DNA from: [Bacteroides] pectinophilus
Lineage (GTDB): Bacteria > Bacillota > Clostridia > Lachnospirales > Lachnospiraceae
Length of the DNA: 64,000 bases
Reading direction: 5' to 3'
NCBI GenBank assembly: GCA_025146925.1
Contig: CP102260.1
Location: 1,911,389-1,975,388 of the forward strand
Position 1 is the stretch's first letter. Each line of letters opens with the position of its first letter. Below are positions 18,982-26,634 of this stretch, piece after piece. The translations under genes and the position numbers were made by a program. The notes beneath the pieces were generated by a model. That model was not told where the DNA came from. It saw only the letters and a list, made by a program, of their open reading frames with translations, and searched no databases.

Positions 18982-20082
18982 TCAGTCTCCAAACCTTTCG
19001 GTTAATATTCTTACTATTCTTTCAGAAGCATGACCGTCTCCATACGGATTAACAGCATTACTCATCTTATCATATTCGGATTTATCATCAAGTAACTTAT
19101 GCACTGCATTTTTTATTGATTTTTCTTTTGTACCGACTATCTTAAGTGTTCCAGCTTCAACTCCTTCAGGACGCTCTGTGGCATCACGCATGACAAGCAC
19201 CGGTATTCCTAATGATGGTGCTTCTTCCTGTATTCCTCCGCTGTCTGTCAATATAAGATAGCTGTGCTTCATATAATTATGAAAATCAATAACATCAAGC
19301 GGTTCAATAATTCTGATTCGTTCACAGCCGCCTAATACATCATCTGCAATTTTACGGACTTCCGGATTTTTATGCACAGGATATATCACTTTAACATCTT
19401 TGTACTCATCAACTATCTTGCGGACCGCACCAAACATCCTCACCATCGGTTCACCGATATTCTCGCGTCTGTGTGCTGTCATAAGAAGCATCCTGCTGCC
19501 TGACGCCCACTCAAGGTCTTCATTGCTGTAACTTTCTTTTATCGTCATCCCCAGTGCATCAATTGCCGTATTGCCTGTTACAAATATCTTCTGCTCGTCA
19601 ACATTTTCTGCCAGAAGATTCTTCTTTGCCAGTTCAGTCGGTGCAAAATAGATTTCAGCAATAAGGTCTATGCTTCTTCGGTTAAACTCCTCTGGAAATG
19701 GTGACTGCATATTATATGTTCTCAGTCCTGCCTCAACATGTCCTACAGGTATATGAAGATAAAATGCGCATAGTGCAGCTATATATGAGCTTGTAGTATC
19801 TCCATGCACAAGCACAATATCCGGTCTTTCTGTATTATACACACGTGTGAGCTTTTCCATTATTTTCCCAGAAACCAGTGCAAGTGTCTGCCCCTGTGTC
19901 ATAACATGCAGATTATAATCAGCATTAATATGAAAACTTTCCATAACCTGATTAAGCATCTCTTCATGCTGTCCTGTGAGACACACCTTGCAGCTGATAT
20001 TCGGTTGTCTTTTCAATTCCCGGATTACCGGACACATCTTAATTGCTTCAGGTCTGGTTCCAAACACTGTCATCACTTTCAT
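18982..20082 (-). CDS. wecB: UDP-N-acetylglucosamine 2-epimerase (non-hydrolysing)
   Basis: 366-residue GT-B-fold enzyme that interconverts UDP-GlcNAc and UDP-ManNAc. The N-terminus MTVFGTRPEAIKM-PVI is diagnostic; VHGDTTSS, VGHVEAGLRT, PFPEEFNR and LTDSGGIQEEAP follow in the family order. Length is standard. It is the only gene between 11806 and 25416 without the shared Rossmann-like module. Its TAATG junction with the upstream fusion gene implies coupled translation. The product would supply ManNAc for the glycan. Confidence 0.93.
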   Translation of the reverse strand: MKVMTVFGTRPEAIKMCPVIRELKRQPNISCKVCLTGQHEEMLNQVMESFHINADYNLHVMTQGQTLALVSGKIMEKLTRVYNTERPDIVLVHGDTTSSYIAALCAFYLHIPVGHVEAGLRTYNMQSPFPEEFNRRSIDLIAEIYFAPTELAKKNLLAENVDEQKIFVTGNTAIDALGMTIKESYSNEDLEWASGSRMLLMTAHRRENIGEPMVRMFGAVRKIVDEYKDVKVIYPVHKNPEVRKIADDVLGGCERIRIIEPLDVIDFHNYMKHSYLILTDSGGIQEEAPSLGIPVLVMRDATERPEGVEAGTLKIVGTKEKSIKNAVHKLLDDKSEYDKMSNAVNPYGDGHASERIVRILTERFGD

Positions 20083-21893
20083 TATCGTACGATTCCTATC
20101 CAGGCTGAAAACAAGTCAGGACAATTCATATTTTCATAAACAAGTCCATGTTTAACCTCTACATTGTAACAGTATTGCTCCATGACAGACTTTAAATATG
20201 ACTCATCAGGCCACTGCTCCCAGTCTCCTATTTCTAACGCTCCGTAGCTTGCTTTGTTTTTATCAATCACTATAACATATCCTTCAGGTCTGGTTACACG
20301 TGACATTTCCTTTATTGCACTTTCAATGTCAATTGCATGTTCCAATGCTTCACATGTATATGTAACATCAAATGCTGCATCATTATATGGAATAGAAGTT
20401 AAAGTTCCTTCACGGCATTCAACATTACTTCCATCAAGCCATTTCATTACATTTTTAGATATATCTGCTCCTGAATATCTGTTAAAAGGCATATCCTGTA
20501 AAAGATTTCTGATATATCTTCCCTTGCCACATCCCACATCAAGTATCCTGCTTCCTTTGCCTGCCTTTGCAACAGCATCCCTGACAAATGTATATCTTTC
20601 ATCATTCTTTGAAATTTTGTCCATAAACTCTGATGCACACCCATTAAATTCCGCAGCATTTTTATAATACAATGCATCCAGAAAATATTTATTTGCCCAG
20701 CTTATCTCCTCACCTGGAAAATAATCATTCTGCTCATCGCAGTTATCTTCTGACAGATAGCTGCCAAACCATCCACCTGACGCATTCTGCAGCCGGCATG
20801 CATAATTAAAGGCTTTTAATCCGTGTTCCATATCCCCCAGTCTGAACCATACAAGTGCAAACTGGAATAATCCGGTAGAACATACCCAGTCAACATTGTT
20901 ATATGCCGGTACAGCTCCAGACTTTTTCTGAATCTTCGCAATCCTGTCCATTGCCGCTCTTGCCATGTCACTCTCACCCATATCAATAAGAGCCTCCATT
21001 ACATATGCATAGAAATGCGACAGCAGGCTGAAATTCATTATCCTGTCATAATAATTATTCTTATAATATTCAAGGATCTGCTTAGCTTTATCAGTATAAT
21101 CTGTTCTGTTAAAGATTCTTCCGGCATCTGCTATAGGACTCAGGCAATACATATGAATCAGTTCTGAACATGTGCTGCTGTCATCCCCCCAGCATGTCAT
21201 ATCGGGAGTTATCAGTCTCCCCTCTTCTGTCATACAGCTTAGTATCCAATCTATACCCATTACTATCGCTGAATCGATCTTATTTTTATCATTATATATC
21301 TCTCTTATAGCTATCAGACCTTTAAGTATCTGTGCCGTATCAAATATATACGGTGATACATTATCAGTATCATACCATGAACCATCCGGCTTCTGGATAC
21401 TGATAAGCCAGTCTGCATATCCGGTGGCAATGTCTCTGTATCCCCACCTTATGAGTGTCGGTATATAATATCCCGTAACCTCAGGATAACCCTTTCTCTT
21501 GCCTGTATTACAGATAATAGCCTGTCCATCTACAGAATTATTCTTAATCCAGCCTATCGCTTTTTTATAAACAGATATGTTATCAAACCGGCCTTCTATT
21601 TTCTTTCTTGTCTGCTCTGACTGTATCCTTCCAACCGTTAAAAAATTCTTGAATCCATCTTTTTTCAGCTGCTCTTCTATCTGCGGACAATACCTGTCGG
21701 ATACTGAAATCACAATTGTATAATGACCACATTGGCTTTTCTTTTCACAATATGGATATACAGCGATTCCCTCAACAGAACTTCCGGCTTTATCCCGGTT
21801 ATTATCCATAATAAATTCTATATTCTCTTTACCGAGCAGGCTTATTGCAACCGTCGCATAATAGCCCGCTCCAAATAGTATGTATTTCTTCAT
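20082..21893 (-). CDS. Three-domain fusion: Rossmann-like module, alpha/alpha-toroid, SAM methyltransferase
   Basis: 603 residues from the ATG at 21893, chosen over 21899 because GGTGA then lies 5 nt upstream. Residues 1-92 are the shared module (YILFGAGYYA, FIMDNN). Residues of about 105-400 are a helical-repeat region with ISIQKPDGSWYD and LQNASGGWFGSY, the QxxxGxW-type repeats of alpha/alpha-toroids (terpene cyclases, unsaturated glycosidases). Residues 447-603 are a class I methyltransferase with ILDVGCGKGRYI, EALEHA and VTRPEGYVIV. The methyltransferase may cap or modify a glycan; the toroid may bind or cleave a sugar or lipid. The combination is not one I can name. Confidence 0.75.
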   Translation of the reverse strand: MKKYILFGAGYYATVAISLLGKENIEFIMDNNRDKAGSSVEGIAVYPYCEKKSQCGHYTIVISVSDRYCPQIEEQLKKDGFKNFLTVGRIQSEQTRKKIEGRFDNISVYKKAIGWIKNNSVDGQAIICNTGKRKGYPEVTGYYIPTLIRWGYRDIATGYADWLISIQKPDGSWYDTDNVSPYIFDTAQILKGLIAIREIYNDKNKIDSAIVMGIDWILSCMTEEGRLITPDMTCWGDDSSTCSELIHMYCLSPIADAGRIFNRTDYTDKAKQILEYYKNNYYDRIMNFSLLSHFYAYVMEALIDMGESDMARAAMDRIAKIQKKSGAVPAYNNVDWVCSTGLFQFALVWFRLGDMEHGLKAFNYACRLQNASGGWFGSYLSEDNCDEQNDYFPGEEISWANKYFLDALYYKNAAEFNGCASEFMDKISKNDERYTFVRDAVAKAGKGSRILDVGCGKGRYIRNLLQDMPFNRYSGADISKNVMKWLDGSNVECREGTLTSIPYNDAAFDVTYTCEALEHAIDIESAIKEMSRVTRPEGYVIVIDKNKASYGALEIGDWEQWPDESYLKSVMEQYCYNVEVKHGLVYENMNCPDLFSAWIGIVR

Positions 21894-21913
21894 CTCCATC
21901 ACCAAATTATAAT

Positions 21914-24142
21914 TTAAATAACCTGTAACAAATCACTTACGTTATCTTTAAAATATGGATAATTACTTTTTCCATAACACCTTAATATTACATTCTTTCT
22001 CGATTCAATAAAATCAGACAATTTATAATTTTCTATCACTTCATTCAGCCTGTCTGGATTACTTATTACAGGTGCAGCCATTGATATTTCTGGATAATAC
22101 CACTCATTTATGTTCTCCCTCACGCTTAAAAAAGCAGCCGGAGTCTGCTGATTCAAATATAAAGATTCTAATGTTGCACCTGATTTTGCGTCTGATAGTA
22201 TGAAATCAGCCAAAGCAGTTGCTTTTTCGAAATCATAATTTCCATCCAAAACCATATCTGCTATTTCATATGCCATTTTTCTCGCCGGATTACTGAAATC
22301 TCTCGATAAAACGTGATGCAGCTTTATTATTATGAAATACTGATTCTTTAGTTTTGCTATCTGTTTTCCGAATTTTATGATTCCGCAATCCTCATCCCAT
22401 GTTGGAAAATATACAAGTATTTTCTTTTCTGTATTTATACCTAATTCATTTTTCATCTCATCCTGATCCGGAATTTTATAGTAGTAGTGCTTTGGATATC
22501 CTCCTATCATTATTTTAGTGTCTGCCTTCAACTGCCCCAGTTTTTCTTTCTGATATTCTCCATGCACTATACAAGCGTCAAATCCTTCAAGTGTTCTTTC
22601 AGACAATGAATAATGGTTCTTTATAAATCCTACGCCATAATTCAGATGTACTTTATAAGTATTGTCGGCATATTTGCTTAATACTTTGGCATCCTGTGTA
22701 GTCATGGCTATTTGTGCATTACGATTACAAATATTTTTATATCTGTATCCACATCTATTCAATATCTTTACTGCTTCTTTATAATCAAACCATTCTCCAC
22801 TTGTGTTATACTCACACTTTTCTGCGACAAAAACCGCATTAACACCTCTCTTTCTAAACTCTTCATAATATGGAGCGAAATGATATATTTCAAATGCATC
22901 AACCAGATAAAATTCAACATTAATATAATTATCTTCAATATACTCATCCCAATAATCATGCGGATTTTCTCCCACATCATCCGGATATGCGTTATAGTCT
23001 CTATATTCATATTCCAGAAACTTTTCCATGTTATTAGGTGTCCAAAATTCTTTATCCTCGAATCTTCTCTTTGTTAACGGAAATATTATATTGCTATTCA
23101 TCCAATCATCATTAAAATTTTTATCAAAAACTTCAAAATTATCCAGTCCAAAATAGACCTTTGACGATTTAACTGCCGTATAATCCTTCTCGTGTATACA
23201 ACTGCGAATATACTTATACTTTTGTAATATACTTTTATCTGAAAGTGTGTTTAAATTTTTCTGTATTTCCATTGCGTAAGCCATAAATTGGTCAAATTCC
23301 AACTCATCATCATAATAATCGTACGCAAAGAAATCAGCCATCACCCTGTCTAATGCAGATGTTCCTTTAGAGATCTGAATAACATCGTTATATATAAACA
23401 ATATATATTCTCCTGCATATTTCTTTGTACAATCATCTACCCATTTCTGTATATTTATTTCAGAATCTTCACATATACAAACATGATAATGGGTCTTTGC
23501 ATATTGAAAAAGCTTTTCGTATTCGTCCCTCAATAAGCCAAAATCAAAATCATCATCCCATGGTATAAATCCATTATATCTGAATGTTCCAAGCAAATTA
23601 CCTGTTACAAGAAATGGATGAATACCTAGCGTACCGCTTATCTCTTCGATAAATTCATATGCAAATTCAAGCAATAATTTCTGTCTAATCCTCATATAGC
23701 CATCCGCAGGTCTAAATAACTTAACATCTGTATGACTGCAAAGATACTCGATTCTTCTATCACTTTGCATGCATTTGCACTTGTAATATTCGGATTTTAT
23801 GTATCCGACTTTTGAAGCATCAGATAACACATTATTAATATTATATTTTTTACCATAGTTTATGACAGCAAATTTCCACATATCAAATGATAAAAAATTA
23901 TATATTCCGGCATTACACAGCTGAAGTTCAACCTGATTATAATTTGTCTGGTTCAAAGCACATACAATCAGATAATCCTTATAAATAACTTTCAACTCTG
24001 TGAAGCTTATTATTCTTTTCCCGAAGTAATTACTTCCAACTTTCGAATTCGAATTATCACAAAAGCAGTACACGTTCTTCTTTTTAAGTTCTCTAAGTGC
24101 TCTTTCACCTATAGTTCCACATCCAAATACAATATATTGCAT
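21914..24142 (-). CDS. Rossmann module/LicD/CDP-glycerol glycerophosphotransferase-like fusion
   Basis: 742 residues. Residues 1-90: shared module (YIVFGCGTIGE, VYCFCDNS). About 140-330: LicD domain with YMRIRQKLLLEF, GNLLGTFRYNGFIPWDDDFD and LLRDEYEKL. About 420-742: a GT-B-like region resembling TagB/TagF polyol-phosphate transferases, with MIGGYPKHYYYK, LVYFPTWDEDCG, IIIKLHHVLSRDF and DFILSDAKSGATLE. Both catalytic parts use CDP-linked donors in known families, so one polypeptide may add two phosphodiester-linked units. Base composition is noticeably AT-richer than in the housekeeping genes. Ribosome site AGAGG 6-7 nt upstream. Confidence 0.78.
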   Translation of the reverse strand: MQYIVFGCGTIGERALRELKKKNVYCFCDNSNSKVGSNYFGKRIISFTELKVIYKDYLIVCALNQTNYNQVELQLCNAGIYNFLSFDMWKFAVINYGKKYNINNVLSDASKVGYIKSEYYKCKCMQSDRRIEYLCSHTDVKLFRPADGYMRIRQKLLLEFAYEFIEEISGTLGIHPFLVTGNLLGTFRYNGFIPWDDDFDFGLLRDEYEKLFQYAKTHYHVCICEDSEINIQKWVDDCTKKYAGEYILFIYNDVIQISKGTSALDRVMADFFAYDYYDDELEFDQFMAYAMEIQKNLNTLSDKSILQKYKYIRSCIHEKDYTAVKSSKVYFGLDNFEVFDKNFNDDWMNSNIIFPLTKRRFEDKEFWTPNNMEKFLEYEYRDYNAYPDDVGENPHDYWDEYIEDNYINVEFYLVDAFEIYHFAPYYEEFRKRGVNAVFVAEKCEYNTSGEWFDYKEAVKILNRCGYRYKNICNRNAQIAMTTQDAKVLSKYADNTYKVHLNYGVGFIKNHYSLSERTLEGFDACIVHGEYQKEKLGQLKADTKIMIGGYPKHYYYKIPDQDEMKNELGINTEKKILVYFPTWDEDCGIIKFGKQIAKLKNQYFIIIKLHHVLSRDFSNPARKMAYEIADMVLDGNYDFEKATALADFILSDAKSGATLESLYLNQQTPAAFLSVRENINEWYYPEISMAAPVISNPDRLNEVIENYKLSDFIESRKNVILRCYGKSNYPYFKDNVSDLLQVI

Positions 24143-24189
24143 TTAATTACCTCTTTATATCAAATCATATCCATTTAAGTATCATAATG

Positions 24190-25416
24190 TTATTGGAAAT
24201 TGCTTGTCCAATCCGGATCACATGTATGACATAATTTGTAAGGATGTGTACTGCATCTTATGTTTTTAATATCATAGATACTGCCTCTGTCCGCACAAAC
24301 CTCCGAGTCAAGGCAACATGATTTAAATCTTCCATCCCATGCCATAAGAATAATGTTGCTATTAACATAATAGCAATTTTTAAACCTGTTATTCACTTCA
24401 ATATCGGAATATTCATGTCTTCTTGCTGAAACATTACCTGCAAACGAATGCGATGTAATGAATCTTATATATTTATTATCACAGGGATTACTTATTCCAC
24501 AATTCCTAAGCCATCTAAGTGCTTCATCTTTATTATGTTCAAGGACCTGCCCAAATAACTCTATCCTGTTCTCCTTGTGTTCAGTCATCCAATCAACACA
24601 CTTTATCCAATTTTTTACAGATTTTTCTGAATGAAATGATATATAGAACCGACTTTTTGATGTCTTATTAAGAGTATTCATAATACTATCAATATTAGTA
24701 TCATCAAGCAACAATCCATTAGTGCTTAATATCACTGGTCTTTTAATTGATGTAACTCTGTCAAGATACTCGAATATTTTAGGATGTAATAATGGCTCTC
24801 CCAATCCATGCATCGAAAAATAAGAATCCTGATCTGGTGATATATACTTAAACGCTTCATTAAAAACTGCATCCCCCATATACCCTTTTTCTCTTTTACA
24901 AGTTGGAGTAGGGCAGTTTTTGCACCTCAGATTACAATTATTAGTAAGCTCAATTCCACCTAATTCAGGTGCTAATATATTATTTCTTTTATACTCTAAA
25001 TATTCACATGCATGATTATAAGCCACTATGTCACCATTTCTTTTAAATGTATCTTTTATAAGTTCATATCTTTTTATACGTTCTGACTCAATTGCATTTA
25101 TATCGACAGAATACTCTGGTAAATTATCCAACTCAATCTTATCAAGGCTACCATCTGCATATCTATATACTTTATCATCATTCTTGCAGACGTCCTTTAA
25201 GAAATACAAAGCCGTATCACTCTTAGGCGTCACAATTATCTCGCAATCATTACATTCTATTATCTTCAACAGCTCATCAAGTGTAATTATTTCTACATCA
25301 TCAATTACTTTCTTTCCCCATTTTCTCCTATCATTATCATAACACACAATACTACTGCTGTAATTGTTCTTTATATATTCTTTTGCTACTTCACCTGCAC
25401 CAAATACTATTTTCAT
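24190..25416 (-). CDS. Radical SAM/SPASM protein with N-terminal Rossmann-like module
   Basis: 408 residues from the ATG at 25416 (GGGAG 7 nt upstream; in-frame codon at 25446 has no such site). Residues 1-85: shared module (IVFGAGEVAKEY, VCYDNDR, CEIIVTPKSD). The radical SAM core has CNLRCKNC (CxxxCxxC) and SMHGLGEPLLHPK. The C-terminal region has CYYVNSNI, CCLDSEVC and CHTCDPDW, consistent with SPASM auxiliary clusters. SPASM enzymes often modify peptides or aminoglycoside-like sugars; no candidate peptide is adjacent. Together with 16743-17828 this makes two independently assembled module-radical SAM fusions in one locus. Confidence 0.78.
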   Translation of the reverse strand: MKIVFGAGEVAKEYIKNNYSSSIVCYDNDRRKWGKKVIDDVEIITLDELLKIIECNDCEIIVTPKSDTALYFLKDVCKNDDKVYRYADGSLDKIELDNLPEYSVDINAIESERIKRYELIKDTFKRNGDIVAYNHACEYLEYKRNNILAPELGGIELTNNCNLRCKNCPTPTCKREKGYMGDAVFNEAFKYISPDQDSYFSMHGLGEPLLHPKIFEYLDRVTSIKRPVILSTNGLLLDDTNIDSIMNTLNKTSKSRFYISFHSEKSVKNWIKCVDWMTEHKENRIELFGQVLEHNKDEALRWLRNCGISNPCDNKYIRFITSHSFAGNVSARRHEYSDIEVNNRFKNCYYVNSNIILMAWDGRFKSCCLDSEVCADRGSIYDIKNIRCSTHPYKLCHTCDPDWTSNFQ

Positions 25417-25458
25417 ACAAATTTCTCCCTCTGACGCTATTTCCACAAGCTATGTTTT

Positions 25459-26520
25459 TTACAAATATTTTAAATAGTCTTCTAAGCTAACCAGTTCATC
25501 TTCGTTTTTATATATGTTCTTGTCATTAACAATATATTTTTTTATTATTTCATAGTCCTCATCCGATGTAATAAGTTTATGTGTTATTTCATCCGACGTT
25601 AAGAAATTGCATACTAAACTGCAATTATACCTATTAAAATAATAACTTACATTATTATTTTTTTTAAGTTTACCATAGCAATACCAGTAGTATCTGCAGG
25701 AATATCCTTTTCTCCTACTGTCATAGATTACATCTTTTATTGTTCCGCTAATACAGTTAAATCTATATATTTTTTCACTGTAAGCCATATCCACTATTAT
25801 CTCATCTGATATTCTTCCAATAAGTCTTCCATATTGGTTGAACATCTTATAAACTTTTATAATTTCACCACTGCGCGGGTCAATTTTTGCAATTGTATAT
25901 TCTTTACTACCCATTACATATATGTATCCATCATAATATTCAATTGAGGCATATATATCATGTGTATTTTGTATACTTATTTTCGAGACTTCACCATTAT
26001 TAGAATCTATAATACATATTGTATTTATAGGCGTAATAATAACCGCATATCTCCCATTTTCCATGTAGCAGTTGTCATTTATAGAAATTCCCAAGTAACT
26101 ATCATAATCATTATTAACAATTACTTCTTCCACAACTTTTTCAGACTCTAGATCAAATTTTAATATCGGATTACATGCTGCCATTGGCTGCAGATAAACA
26201 TATCTTCCTTTTCCAAATGTATCAAGGATTTTAAACTCTTTCTCCATAACACTTCTATATGTATTTGATTTAATATCATAGCATACCATTGCACTTGCAT
26301 TGTATGGAACTAAGTATATTTTCTCTTTCCACTTTACCATTGATGAATACAACGATTTCTCACATGATGCATCATATTCAATGGTATTAAGATAAGATAT
26401 TGTGCCATCTTCTAAATCCACTTTAAATAATGCATTAATTAATCCATGAAATATATATGCATAATTATCAATTATACAAAAGTCATATCCCCACACCTGT
26501 AAAATCTCATTTTCTGTCAT
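25459..26520 (-). CDS. Predicted cytoplasmic beta-propeller-like protein of unknown function
   Basis: 353 residues with no signal peptide or membrane helix. It contains repeated blade-like segments of the type '...I-x-DG-x-I-Y-x-M/V...KID-x-x-SGEI-x-K' (for example YDGYIYVMGSKEYTIAKIDP, KIYLVPYNASAMVCYDI, NALFKVDLEDGTISYL), typical of six- to seven-bladed propellers. No catalytic motif is recognised. AGAGG lies 7 nt before ATG. It precedes the radical SAM gene by 42 bp. It could be a glycan-binding or scaffold component. AT-rich. Confidence 0.6.
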   Translation of the reverse strand: MTENEILQVWGYDFCIIDNYAYIFHGLINALFKVDLEDGTISYLNTIEYDASCEKSLYSSMVKWKEKIYLVPYNASAMVCYDIKSNTYRSVMEKEFKILDTFGKGRYVYLQPMAACNPILKFDLESEKVVEEVIVNNDYDSYLGISINDNCYMENGRYAVIITPINTICIIDSNNGEVSKISIQNTHDIYASIEYYDGYIYVMGSKEYTIAKIDPRSGEIIKVYKMFNQYGRLIGRISDEIIVDMAYSEKIYRFNCISGTIKDVIYDSRRKGYSCRYYWYCYGKLKKNNNVSYYFNRYNCSLVCNFLTSDEITHKLITSDEDYEIIKKYIVNDKNIYKNEDELVSLEDYLKYL

Positions 26521-26634
26521 CGATTCGCCTCTTAATCTGAATTTCTCAACTCTCTCATTTTTCAGTTCATCATTCTAAATAACATAATACCGTCAATTTA
26601 TATCACTCAACAATTTTATTATGCAAATTTTCCA

